DNA of 64,000 nt from Burkholderiales bacterium 8X (GTDB lineage: Bacteria > Pseudomonadota > Gammaproteobacteria > Burkholderiales > Burkholderiaceae_C), in contig LR732703.1 of the NCBI GenBank assembly GCA_902506565.1, forward strand, positions 2,590,125-2,654,124. The letters are read 5' to 3'. The notes beneath the pieces were generated by a model, which did no database searches, was not told the DNA's origin, and saw only the letters and a list, made by a program, of their open reading frames with translations. Below are positions 25,324 to 35,064 of this stretch, piece by piece. The translations under genes and the position numbers were made by a program. Every line of letters begins with the position of its first letter. Position 1 is the stretch's first letter.

Positions 25324-27567
25324 TCAGATCAGGCTGAGTTGGAGCGGTGGCCGTGGTGAGGGTGAGGGTGACGGCGGCGGCGATGGTGGCGGTGGCGGTG
25401 GCGTTGGCGGAGCGGGCATCGCGGACGGCCCGTCATCGCCCCAGCCGCCCATTCGATCGACCCGTCGCGCGATGGCCTGCGACAACACCTCGTCGCTGCC
25501 GACCAGCGTCAGCCGGCGGCGAGCACGGGTGATGCCGGTGTAGACCAGCTCGCGGGTCAGCACGCGGCTCATGCGCTCGGGCAGCAGCAGCACCGCATGT
25601 CCGAATTCCGAGCCTTGCGACTTGTGCACGGTCATCGCGAAAACGGTCTCGACCGCGCGCAACCGGCTGGGCAGGATCCATCGGATCCCGCCCTGGCCGT
25701 CGCCGGACGGAAAGGCCACCCGCAAGATCCAGGCGCGATGGCCGCGGTCCGAAGCTTCGGGCTCCGCGGCGTGGACCGGGGCCGGCGCGGGCTGCAGCAA
25801 GGCCACGCCGACATCGCCGTTCATGAGGCCGAGCCCATAGTCGTTGCGGGTCACCATGACCGGTCGCCCCGGGTACCAGTCGCCCGATTCCGCCTCGATC
25901 AATCCTTCGCTTCGCAGCATCGCCTCGACCCGGCGGTTGACCGCCTCGACGCCTTGCGGACCCTTGCGAACGCCGCAGAGGATCTGGAACTCGCCGTAGG
26001 CCGCCAGGACGTCGCGGGCCCAGCTGTCGAAGCCTTGCGCTTCGGCATCGATGGGCGGTCGGGCGTCGTGTACCCGCTCGAGATAGTGGCGATGGCCGGC
26101 GGATGCCTCGCCGTCGTTGTGCGAAGCAGCCTTGCCTTGCACGACCAGCGCATGAAAGCTGCGCGGGTCGGCTGCCGGCACGCGTGCCAGGTCGGCGTGG
26201 CGTTCGTCGAAGCAACGCTGCACGGCGCCGGCATCGCCGCGGTTCACCGCGTCCGCCAGTTGGCCGATGCCGCTTTCCGCGCTGAATCGATGGCTCATGC
26301 GCAGCTTGACGATCGCCTGGTCGAGCGGCGTGGCATCGCTGCTGCAGAGCGCCGGATCGAGCACCTGCCCGGTGGTCGCCTGCACCCATGCCGCGGTGTC
26401 GTCGTCGTAGTGACCGGCATCGGCACGTCGGCACAGGTCGCCCAGCACCGCGCCGGCATCGACCGAGGCGAGCTGGTCCTTGTCGCCGAGCAGGATCAGG
26501 CTGGCCGCCGGCGGCAGCGCAGCGAGCACCGCGGCCATCATCTCGAGATCGAGCATCGAGGCTTCGTCGATGACCAGCAGGTCGAGCGCCAGCGGATGCG
26601 CGGCGTCATGCTGGAAGTGCCTGGAGTTCGGTCGGCTGCCCAGCAGACGATGCACGGTGTGGACTTCGGTGGGAATGGCAGCCCGCAGCGCCTCGGCGTC
26701 CGGCAGTCCGGAAAGCGGCAGGCGCGCGACTGCGCCGGCAATCGATTCGTTGAGCCGCGCAGCCGCCTTGCCGGTGGGCGCCGCCAGGCGGATGCGCAGG
26801 CGTCGGGAGCCTTCGCCTCCATCGCCGGCTCGCGCGAGGTGCTGCATCAGGGCCAGCAGGCGAACCACGGTGGTGGTCTTGCCGGTACCAGGGCCACCGG
26901 TCACGATGCCGAAGCGCTGCCTCGCGGCAAGGGCGCAGGCGATCTTCTGCCAATCGGGGCCGGCCGGCGCCAGCTTGCCCGGCGGAAACAGCACGTCGAG
27001 CGCGTGGGCGAGCGTCGCCTGCAGCTGCGGCGCCGCCGCGGCGCTGGGCGTGGTCACGCGTTGCAGGATGGCGGCATCGACGGATCGTTCGTATTGCCAG
27101 TAGCGGCGCAGGTACAGGCACGAGCCGCTCAGCACCAGCGGCGTCGTGCTGCGGGGGTGATCCGGCAATGCGGCATCGACTCGTTCGACCAGCGCCGAGG
27201 ACGCCAGGGCATCGGTCCATCGTTGCAAGTCCACGCCGTTCAGCAGCTCGGACGGCGGCCGCGGTGGCGCCAAGTCGCCGGATGAAGGCGCCTCCTCCGG
27301 CGGCAGCGACAACGCGCCACGCGCATCGCCCAGCGCCGCCTTCAGGTCGAGGCAAGGATGACCGCGCCCCAGCTGATGGCTTGCCAGCGCGGCTGCGAGG
27401 ATGAGCAACGGATCGGCATCCGGCGACTGCCGCGACAGGAAGCCGGCGAACGCCACGTCGAGCGCCCTCGACCATCCTTGTTCGGCCCAGCGCTCCAGCT
27501 CGCGGAGGATCGCGGCGTGCTGCTGCGGCGGCTGGCCGAGGAAGATCGGCGAGTCGTCCCGCTTCAC
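25324..27567 (-). CDS. recD: exodeoxyribonuclease V subunit alpha RecD
   Basis: A 747-residue superfamily 1B helicase, the fast 5'-3' motor of RecBCD. Walker A GGPGTGKT is at residues 224-231; DEASMLD and a UvrD-like C-terminal end with MTVHKSQGSEF and VYTGITRARRRL follow. The GTG start at 27567 shares GTGA with the recB stop. The last 30 residues form a Pro/Ser-rich tail ending LQLSLI, from a GC-rich repetitive stretch not found in E. coli RecD. At 747 residues it is longer than E. coli RecD (608), mainly through insertions. Confidence 0.93.
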   Translation of the reverse strand: MKRDDSPIFLGQPPQQHAAILRELERWAEQGWSRALDVAFAGFLSRQSPDADPLLILAAALASHQLGRGHPCLDLKAALGDARGALSLPPEEAPSSGDLAPPRPPSELLNGVDLQRWTDALASSALVERVDAALPDHPRSTTPLVLSGSCLYLRRYWQYERSVDAAILQRVTTPSAAAAPQLQATLAHALDVLFPPGKLAPAGPDWQKIACALAARQRFGIVTGGPGTGKTTTVVRLLALMQHLARAGDGGEGSRRLRIRLAAPTGKAAARLNESIAGAVARLPLSGLPDAEALRAAIPTEVHTVHRLLGSRPNSRHFQHDAAHPLALDLLVIDEASMLDLEMMAAVLAALPPAASLILLGDKDQLASVDAGAVLGDLCRRADAGHYDDDTAAWVQATTGQVLDPALCSSDATPLDQAIVKLRMSHRFSAESGIGQLADAVNRGDAGAVQRCFDERHADLARVPAADPRSFHALVVQGKAASHNDGEASAGHRHYLERVHDARPPIDAEAQGFDSWARDVLAAYGEFQILCGVRKGPQGVEAVNRRVEAMLRSEGLIEAESGDWYPGRPVMVTRNDYGLGLMNGDVGVALLQPAPAPVHAAEPEASDRGHRAWILRVAFPSGDGQGGIRWILPSRLRAVETVFAMTVHKSQGSEFGHAVLLLPERMSRVLTRELVYTGITRARRRLTLVGSDEVLSQAIARRVDRMGGWGDDGPSAMPAPPTPPPPPPSPPPSPSPSPRPPLQLSLI
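25325..25420. repeat. low-complexity tract encoding the RecD proline-rich tail
   Basis: Simple GGTGAG/GGCGGT-type triplet-like repeats on the plus strand encode runs of Pro and Ser at the RecD C-terminus. Length may vary between strains. Confidence 0.6.
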
Positions 27568-30500
27568 CGCGCGTTCTCCCCGCGAAAGAGCCGATCGAGT
27601 GAATCGATCAACTCCCGCGACGGCCGCTCGAGATGCAGGCCCTGCCCCGGCGCCGCATGGCCGCGCAGGAACAGGTACACCGCGCCGCCGAGATGGCGCT
27701 CGTAGTCGTAGTCGGCAAGCCGCAGCCGAAGCAGGCGATGGAGCGCGAAGACGTAGAGCACGTACTGGAGTTCGTAGCGATGTTGCAAGACCTGCGCGCG
27801 AAGCGCCGCGGGCGTGTAGTCTGCATCGCGCGGTCCCAGCCAGTTCGATTTGTAGTCGGCCACGTAGTAGCGCCCCTGGTGTTCGAAGACCAGGTCGATG
27901 TAGCCCTTCAACATGCCGTTGAGTTGCTGAGGCAGCAGATGCGGCCGTGGCGCACCACCGAGCGTGTGCCGCCGGACCAGCGCATCGAGCGCGACCGCAT
28001 CGACCGACTGCGCCGAGAACCAGAATTCCATTTCGATCTGCATGCTCCCGAGCGCGGCCGGCGCGATGCGGGAATTCAACACCGGTTCGGCGCCGAAGAC
28101 TTCGCCGGCCGGCGGCGGGTCGATGCGAAGCGGCCTCTCCACCCAGCCGGCCAGCCACCGTTGCAAGGGCTCGATCCAGTGACCCCAGCCCTTCAGGTTG
28201 CAACGGCGTGCGATCAGGTCGGCCATGTCGGCCTTCGCCGCCGGATCCGCGGCAAGGCGAGCGAAGCCTTTGCGGCCCGCCCATTCGAGTAGGCCGTGAA
28301 GGAAGGTGCCGGCATCGGCCCCGCGTGGAAAACCGTGCAGGTCCGCGGGATGATCGACCGAAGCATCGACCACCGCGTCGGCGGCAAATCGCTCGCCGGC
28401 CGCACCGCGATCGGTTGCCGGGCCACGCCAAGGGGCTCGCAGGAGCTCGCGACCCGAAGGATCGTCTCCGTCGGCACCGTCGGCGCTGTCGCGGCTGTCG
28501 GCATAGATGTCCTCGGCAGCGCTCGCCGGTACTGCGGCGCCGCTTGCCTGGTTCCAGAGCCCGGCAAGCTCGGGCGTCCCGCCATGCCGAAGCGCGGAAT
28601 AGCTGGCGATCCACCATCGCTCGCGCGGACCGGACGCGAGCGGCGGCTCCGGCGCCAGCACCATCGGCGGCACCTGCGGGTCGAACAGCGCCGAGCCGGG
28701 CTCGGGCGCCGCCTCCACCGAGATGGCGTCGCAGCCCGCTGCGAGCTCGTCGAGCGCGTGCTGCAGGTCGCGTGGCGCAAGCGGCCGGCCGCCACCGAGC
28801 AGGTAGCCGAGCGCGCTTCGCTCGACGCCTTCGATCGGCGCGACACCGATCCAGGTGGCATGGCGCGCCCGGGTCAATCCGACGTACAGCTTGCGCAGAT
28901 CCTCGCCGAGCCGCTCCCGGTCGACGCGGGCGAGCACCTCGTCATCGGCATGCAGCTGCACCACCAGGCGGCCCGATTCGTCATGCCACTTGATCGGCAG
29001 GTCCTTGCCGCTGGCAGGCCGGTAGGCGGTCGCGAACGGCATGAAGACGAGCGGGTACTCCAAGCCTTTCGACTTGTGGACCGTGACCACCTTGACCAGC
29101 TCCGCATCGCTTTCGAGCCTGAGCTTGCGGGCATCGTTGTCGCCGCCCTGGTCCTCGCATTGCTCGCCGAGCCAGCGGACCAGCGCATGCTCGCCGTTGA
29201 GTTCGGCGCTGGCCTGCTGCAGCAGTTCGGCCAGGTGCAGCAGGTCGGTGAGGCCACGTTCGTCGCCGCTCGCGACCAGGCGGGGCGCAATGCCGAAGTC
29301 GTGGATCAGGTGCCGCAGCATCGGCAGCACGCCCTGGCGTCGCCAGACCTGCTGGTAGGCGCGAAACTGCAGCACCCGTGCCTCCCACCGGAGTTCGTCG
29401 TCGTTCAGCGCGTCGAGTTCGCCGAACGAGAGCGCCAGCAGCCCGGTGCCGAGTGCCGAACGCAGGCGACGATCGTCGTCCGGTTCGGCGCAGGCCACGA
29501 GCCATCGCCGCAGGTCGGCCGCCACCGCGCTCTGGAAGACCGAGCCCTTGTCCGAGAGATAGACGCTTCGCACCCGCCGCTGCTGCAGTTCGCGCCGCAC
29601 CGCCTGGGCCTCGCGGCCGCTGTTGACCAGCACCGCCATGTCGCCCGGCTGCACCGGCCGAAAGAGGCCGGCCGTGTCGACGAAGCCGGCGCGGCCGGCC
29701 GATCCTTCCTGCAGCAGGCGGACGATCTCGGTGGCGCAGGCTGCGGCGAGCCGTCGCTGCGCGTCGCCGTTGCGGACCGGCTGATCGGCGGGCAAGGTCC
29801 AGCAGGTGAGCGCCGCGGCCTCGTGCCGACCGTCGGTCGACCAATGCTCGCCGCGCCCCTTGGCGCCGATCGGAACGAAGGGCAGCGGGTCGGACCCGCT
29901 CTCGCGGAACAGGAATGCGCCTCGACCCTCGCGCCGGTCCTCGGCCTGCCCGAACATGCGGTTGACCGCCGCGACCATCGCGTTCGTGGACCGGTAGTTG
30001 GTCCCCAGCGTGGCATGGCGGTCCTGGGTGTCCCGTCGGGCCTCGAGGTAGGTGTAGATATCGCCGCCGCGAAAGGCGTAGATCGCCTGCTTCGGGTCGC
30101 CGATGAGCAGCAAGGCCTGGTCCTGCGGGTTGCGGGCCACGCCGTACACGGCGTCGAAGATGCGGTACTGGATCGGGTCGGTGTCCTGGAACTCGTCGAT
30201 CAACGCGACCGGGAACTGCCTGCGAATCAAGTCCGCGAGGCGCGAGCCGTTGGGTCCGCGCAGCGCTGCATCGAAGCGGGTCAGCAATTCGTCGAACCCC
30301 ATCTGCGCGCGGCGGAGCTGCTCGCGCATCAGGCGCTCTGCACACCAGTGCGCGGCATGGCGGAGCAGGTCTTCCTTGCCGTCGTCCAGCGCGTCGACCG
30401 CCGCCTGCAGGCTGGCGCAGGCATCGAGCGCCGGATGCCGGGGTGGCGCGTCGCCGGTCCATCCATCGGCAAGGCCTGCCGGCGACAGGCGCAGCCAGGC

Positions 30501-31400
30501 GGTGGCGCTCAACTTCGGCAATGGCGCATCGCCTTCGGCCCAATCGCGCAGCGCCTGCAGCCAGTCCTTGCGCTTGGGCATCTTGCAGCGCTTGGCGGCC
30601 ACCGCCTCGTCGATCCATTGCAAGAGGTCGACGGCCCAGCCCTGCTCCCCGGCCCAGGGCTTCTTGAGCGCCGCCAACGCATGGGCGGCTCCCTCGCGCG
30701 CGGCCTGCAGCGCCGCCTCGGGCGCCAGGCCCTCGGCCAGCGAATCCGACAACGCGACCAAGGGTTCGAGCTGCCTCTGCAGTGCAGCCGGCGCCTTCCA
30801 CCACGCCCGCACCTGGCGGGCATCCGCCGCAGACAGCGGGATGAAGAAGCTGCGCCAATAGTCGCGCACCACTTCGGCCTGCAGGGCGCGCTGGTCGGTC
30901 TCGAGGCTTTGGGTGAACAGGCTGCCGCTGTCGAACGCGTGCTCGCTCAACATGCGGTTGCACCAGCCGTGGATGGTCGAGACCGCGGCCTCGTCCATCC
31001 ATTCGGCGGCCAGCCGAAGGGTTTGGGCACAGGCAGGCCATTCGGCCGGCGGATAGTCGGCCCGCAAATCGTGCAGCAGGTCGACGCCGGGCTCCAGACG
31101 CGGCACGGTTTCGGGGTCGACCCGGAAAGCGTCCGAAGCCTCGGCGAGGCGCGTGCGGATGCGGTCTCGCAGCTCCTGCGTGGCGGCCTCGGTGAAGGTG
31201 ACGACCAGGATCTCGGGCGGGTTGAGCGGGCGAACGAAGGCATCGGCTCCGCCGTGGCCAAGCACCAGGCGCAGGTAGAGCGCAGCGATGGTGAAGGTCT
31301 TGCCGGTACCCGCGCTGGCCTCGATCAGCCGGCTTCCGCGAAGCGGGAAGCGCAGCGCATCGAGCACCGCCGGCATCGTGGTCGGATCGTCGCTCTTCAT
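27564..31400 (-). CDS. recB: exodeoxyribonuclease V subunit beta RecB
   Basis: A 1278-residue RecB, close to the usual 1180-1250. Walker A ASAGTGKTFT is at residues 28-36. Helicase motifs include the UvrD-like LIDEFQDTDPIQYRIFD, LIGDPKQAIYAFRGGDIYTY and VVTVHKSKGLEYPLVF. The C-terminal nuclease domain carries the catalytic VADYKSNWLG. It is the 3'-5' motor and the only nuclease of RecBCD. The start ATG overlaps the recC stop (ATGA), and the stop overlaps recD's GTG. Confidence 0.95.
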   Translation of the reverse strand: MKSDDPTTMPAVLDALRFPLRGSRLIEASAGTGKTFTIAALYLRLVLGHGGADAFVRPLNPPEILVVTFTEAATQELRDRIRTRLAEASDAFRVDPETVPRLEPGVDLLHDLRADYPPAEWPACAQTLRLAAEWMDEAAVSTIHGWCNRMLSEHAFDSGSLFTQSLETDQRALQAEVVRDYWRSFFIPLSAADARQVRAWWKAPAALQRQLEPLVALSDSLAEGLAPEAALQAAREGAAHALAALKKPWAGEQGWAVDLLQWIDEAVAAKRCKMPKRKDWLQALRDWAEGDAPLPKLSATAWLRLSPAGLADGWTGDAPPRHPALDACASLQAAVDALDDGKEDLLRHAAHWCAERLMREQLRRAQMGFDELLTRFDAALRGPNGSRLADLIRRQFPVALIDEFQDTDPIQYRIFDAVYGVARNPQDQALLLIGDPKQAIYAFRGGDIYTYLEARRDTQDRHATLGTNYRSTNAMVAAVNRMFGQAEDRREGRGAFLFRESGSDPLPFVPIGAKGRGEHWSTDGRHEAAALTCWTLPADQPVRNGDAQRRLAAACATEIVRLLQEGSAGRAGFVDTAGLFRPVQPGDMAVLVNSGREAQAVRRELQQRRVRSVYLSDKGSVFQSAVAADLRRWLVACAEPDDDRRLRSALGTGLLALSFGELDALNDDELRWEARVLQFRAYQQVWRRQGVLPMLRHLIHDFGIAPRLVASGDERGLTDLLHLAELLQQASAELNGEHALVRWLGEQCEDQGGDNDARKLRLESDAELVKVVTVHKSKGLEYPLVFMPFATAYRPASGKDLPIKWHDESGRLVVQLHADDEVLARVDRERLGEDLRKLYVGLTRARHATWIGVAPIEGVERSALGYLLGGGRPLAPRDLQHALDELAAGCDAISVEAAPEPGSALFDPQVPPMVLAPEPPLASGPRERWWIASYSALRHGGTPELAGLWNQASGAAVPASAAEDIYADSRDSADGADGDDPSGRELLRAPWRGPATDRGAAGERFAADAVVDASVDHPADLHGFPRGADAGTFLHGLLEWAGRKGFARLAADPAAKADMADLIARRCNLKGWGHWIEPLQRWLAGWVERPLRIDPPPAGEVFGAEPVLNSRIAPAALGSMQIEMEFWFSAQSVDAVALDALVRRHTLGGAPRPHLLPQQLNGMLKGYIDLVFEHQGRYYVADYKSNWLGPRDADYTPAALRAQVLQHRYELQYVLYVFALHRLLRLRLADYDYERHLGGAVYLFLRGHAAPGQGLHLERPSRELIDSLDRLFRGENAR

Positions 31401-34400
31401 CGGGCGCTCGCTCCGTCGACTGCCTGGCACATGGGCTCGAGCAACGCTCGGCTCCAGCGGGCGAACTCCCCGTCGCTCCAGAGCGCCTCGAAATCCGCGA
31501 AGGCGCGGGCGAGATAGGGGCTTCGCTCGCGTTCGGCGACCCGGTTGAACGTCGGCTCATGGTCCTCGAAGGTGGCGCGCGCGGCTTCGTAGGCTTCGGC
31601 GCCGTTCGACCCGGTGCCGAAGCCAGCCCGCTCGAGCCAGGCCAATCCGCTTTGCAGGGCCAGCGGCAATGGACGCGACAGGCCGAGCTGCCAGGCCTCG
31701 ATCAACCGGCGCCAGCTATCGTGCGCCTGCGACGGGTCGAGCGGCCGTAGCCGGACGTTGCCGTTCTTGCCGATCATGAGGGTGGTGAGCGGCTTTCCGC
31801 CGAGGTGCCCCGCCAGGTGCGCGATCCAACCCGCCACCAGCTTGTCTCGCCGATAGCGGTTGTTCTTGATCAGGCTGCGGCTTTCGAGCACCAGCCGGCA
31901 GCGCTCGCCCGCATCATTGGAACGAAGGCCCACCAGCCAGTCCTGGAAGCGCAAACCCTCGGTTGCGCCCTCCGGAAGAAAGTCGATCTCCGCATCCGGC
32001 AGGGCATGTGGCCATTCGGCCAGCGCCTGCCGGTAGGCCTCGAACATCGATGTCATCGGCTTGCCCAGTTCCTCCTGCACCAGTTCGGCGAAAGGCCCGG
32101 CGGGCAGTTCGCCGCGGCCGGCGATGCGCTCGAGTCGTTGCTTCATTGCGAGTTCGCGCGGGGCGCCCTCCTCGACCGCGAGCCGCTGCGCTTCGATCAG
32201 CTCGTCCTGCAGCTTCCAGTTGTGCAGCGCGTCGACTTCGAACGGCTCCTGGTCTTCGTCCGTCGCCTCGTCCATCTTCAGGCGGATCGACAGCCGGACG
32301 CGGAAGAAGCTTCGGGCCGGCTCCTTCAGGAAGTCGGTCAGCTGCCGCAGGTCGAGCGGCACGGAAGGCGTCCATGGCGGCAACGCGTCGTCGTCGCCCG
32401 GCATCGCAGCGGCCGGCGCCACCCAGCTTGCGCGCCACTCGCGCGCGTAGCTGAAAAGCCCTTCGGGTCGGCCGCGCGCGAAGTAGTCCGAATCGAATGG
32501 CTGAAGCCGATGTTCGACCGTGATCGCCCGCAACAAGCGCCGGCCGGCCTCGGCCTGCGATGCGGATTCGTCGTTCGCCAGACGCCAGCCGGCAGCCAAG
32601 TGGTCGCGCAGCTGCGCCACCAGCACCGACGGCGGACGCTCGGTCTGGTCATGGATGCTGCGGCCGACCCAGCTCAGGTGCAGCCGGTCGCGTGCCGACA
32701 GAAGCGCTTCCAGGAACAGGTAGCGGTCGTCCTCACGGCGCGACCGGTCGCCGGGCCGCCAGTCCTGCGTCATCAGGTCGAAGTCCGCGGCGACGCGATG
32801 GCGCGGATAGTCGCCATCGTTCATGCCGAGCAAAGCGACGAACCGAAAGGGAATGGCGCGCATCGGCAGCAGCGTCGCGAAGGTCACCGTGCCGGCGAAG
32901 AAGGGCCGGTTGAGCGCCGGCTGGTCGATCTGGGCAAGCCAGTGCTCGCGCACCACCGACAGCGGCAACGGCTCCTCGAGCCCGGCCTCGGCGCAGGCCT
33001 CGAGCCAATCCTGCAGGGCGCCCTCCAGCCGCTGGAGGGTGAAGCCGTCGGCCTCTTCCTGCGGCTCGAAGAAGTCGGCGAGCAGGCGCCCGAGGCGCAC
33101 GCCCCATTCGGCCGGCGCGCAGGCTTCGTTCAACGCCCGCCAATGCCCCTCGAGGCGCGACAGCAGTCCGGCGAGCGAACCGAGCATCGCGGCTTCGAGC
33201 CCGCCGACCTCGTCGAGCGGCTCGATGCCGTGCCAGGCCTCGCCGGCGCCGACGGCATAGCCGAGCAGCATGCGCTGCAAGCCGAAGTCCCAGCTGTTCT
33301 GCGCCGAGCCCGCCGGCAGTTCGAGCGCCTGTCGATGTTCGGCATGCAGCCCCCAGCGGATGTTGGCGGCGGCGATCCAGCGATGCAGCATCGGCAGCTG
33401 GTCCTGCTCGATGCCGAAGCGCGCCCTGAGCGCCGGCACCTCGAGCCAGTCGAGCACGTCGCTCGAGGTCAGGCGCGATTGCGGCAGCGCCAGCAATCTC
33501 TCGAGCGCCGCGAGCAGCGGATCGTGATGACGCTGACCCTGGTCCGATACCGTGTACGGGACGTAGCGCTCATCGCCCGGCGCCATCAAGCCGAAGACGG
33601 CCTGGATATGCGGCGCATAGACGGCGACATCCGGCACCATCACGATGACGTCCCGCGGACGCAGCGACGAGTCGGCGGCGAAGGCGGCGAGCAACTGGTC
33701 GTGCAGCACCTCGACCTCGCGCTGCGGACCATGTGCGACGTGGAAGACGATCGATCGGTCGAGCCGGGCATCGACAGCGGGCCAGGTGGCGCGGGTCTCG
33801 ACGATCGGGCGCAGGTCGCGGATATCGTCCTGCAACTGGCGCAGCATCGTGTCGCGCGCATTCGTCTCGAAGCAGTCGATGCGCTGGCCGATTGCGGCGA
33901 AGCGGTTCGCATAGGCCTCCTGATCATCATGCGCATCGATAAGCCGGATGAAATCGCGGCCCTGCTTGCCCCAGGCAGCGAGCAAGGGCTGGCCTTGCAC
34001 ATGCAGTGCGGCATCGTCCGGAATCGCGCCCGCCTTGGCGGGACGCTGGCGCTGCCGGCGGCGCTCGGCTCGCAGCAAGTCCTTGTCGGCGACGATGTGC
34101 GACCAGTCGTGCTCCGAGGGGTTGTGCACGCACATCAGCACCTGCACCCAGCGCGCGAGCGCGGCCAGCACGTCGAGCGACTGCTGTGGCAAGGAAGAGA
34201 TCCCGAACACCACCAGCCGACGAGGCAGGCCTGCGGGCCGTTCGCCCTCCCAGGCTGCTGCTCGCGCCAGGAAGCGCCGGTGCACGGCCGAGCGGCTGCT
34301 TGCGGCGCCGGCCGGACCGACATCCTCGAGCAGCGCACGCCAGAGCCGCGGCTGCCAGCGCAGGTCGTCAGCGACGGCCTGCGAGCCTTGGCGGCTGGTG

Positions 34401-34924
34401 ACGATCAGGTCGCCGCCCTCGCCGCCTGCCTGTTCCCAGGCCTGCAGCCAGTCGGAGCGATAGACCTGGTACTGATCGAACAGGTCGGCCAATCGCTCGG
34501 CCAGTTGGTGGCGTTTGCGAAGGTCGTCGTCGTCCGCCAGAAAGCGGCGCAGCGGCGCGAAAACCTCCTCGCGCAGCAGGCCGGGCAGGAGCCGCATCAG
34601 GCGCCACACCAGGAGGTTCTTGTCGAAGGGCGAGACCTGCGGCACGGCATCGGCGCCCAGCACCGCGCGAAACGCCTGCCACAGGAAGGTTGCCGGCAAC
34701 TCGGTGCGAATGGCCGCGGAGATGCCGGCGCCACCCTGCTCCGCATCGCGCGCCAGCGAAAGCTTGAGCCACTGGGCGACGCCGTTGCTCTGCACCAGCA
34801 CGCACTCGTCTTCGAGCGGGGCGAGCGGATGCCGGATCATCCAGGCCAGCATCAGGTCGCGAAGTGCTTCGGGATGGTTGCCATGAACCACCATGAAGCC
34901 GGGAAAAAGGGAGGTTTCGGTCAT
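31397..34924 (-). CDS. recC: exodeoxyribonuclease V subunit gamma RecC
   Basis: An 1175-residue RecC, the Chi-scanning subunit. It opens with FMVVHGNHPEALRDLML and contains the family blocks CVLVQSNGVAQWLKLSLA, FDQYQVYRSDWLQAW and SLPQQSLDVLAALARW, with later AGTVTFATLLPMRAIPF and LLGMNDGDYPR. It begins the recC-recB-recD run, with no ptrA gene between as in E. coli. The promoter should lie in the 140-base gap shared with the divergent acyltransferase gene. Confidence 0.95.
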   Translation of the reverse strand: MTETSLFPGFMVVHGNHPEALRDLMLAWMIRHPLAPLEDECVLVQSNGVAQWLKLSLARDAEQGGAGISAAIRTELPATFLWQAFRAVLGADAVPQVSPFDKNLLVWRLMRLLPGLLREEVFAPLRRFLADDDDLRKRHQLAERLADLFDQYQVYRSDWLQAWEQAGGEGGDLIVTSRQGSQAVADDLRWQPRLWRALLEDVGPAGAASSRSAVHRRFLARAAAWEGERPAGLPRRLVVFGISSLPQQSLDVLAALARWVQVLMCVHNPSEHDWSHIVADKDLLRAERRRQRQRPAKAGAIPDDAALHVQGQPLLAAWGKQGRDFIRLIDAHDDQEAYANRFAAIGQRIDCFETNARDTMLRQLQDDIRDLRPIVETRATWPAVDARLDRSIVFHVAHGPQREVEVLHDQLLAAFAADSSLRPRDVIVMVPDVAVYAPHIQAVFGLMAPGDERYVPYTVSDQGQRHHDPLLAALERLLALPQSRLTSSDVLDWLEVPALRARFGIEQDQLPMLHRWIAAANIRWGLHAEHRQALELPAGSAQNSWDFGLQRMLLGYAVGAGEAWHGIEPLDEVGGLEAAMLGSLAGLLSRLEGHWRALNEACAPAEWGVRLGRLLADFFEPQEEADGFTLQRLEGALQDWLEACAEAGLEEPLPLSVVREHWLAQIDQPALNRPFFAGTVTFATLLPMRAIPFRFVALLGMNDGDYPRHRVAADFDLMTQDWRPGDRSRREDDRYLFLEALLSARDRLHLSWVGRSIHDQTERPPSVLVAQLRDHLAAGWRLANDESASQAEAGRRLLRAITVEHRLQPFDSDYFARGRPEGLFSYAREWRASWVAPAAAMPGDDDALPPWTPSVPLDLRQLTDFLKEPARSFFRVRLSIRLKMDEATDEDQEPFEVDALHNWKLQDELIEAQRLAVEEGAPRELAMKQRLERIAGRGELPAGPFAELVQEELGKPMTSMFEAYRQALAEWPHALPDAEIDFLPEGATEGLRFQDWLVGLRSNDAGERCRLVLESRSLIKNNRYRRDKLVAGWIAHLAGHLGGKPLTTLMIGKNGNVRLRPLDPSQAHDSWRRLIEAWQLGLSRPLPLALQSGLAWLERAGFGTGSNGAEAYEAARATFEDHEPTFNRVAERERSPYLARAFADFEALWSDGEFARWSRALLEPMCQAVDGASAR

Positions 34925-35064
34925 CGTCTGCGCAACCGATTCTGCCTTCCGGCGGGCCGCCGGCCTGCCATACGCCCCTGACCGCGGCCGGATGCGACCT
35001 GGCCACGACCCGTTCCCTGCCCGCATACCATCGCGACCACCGCCCAAACAAGAAAACCAACTCG

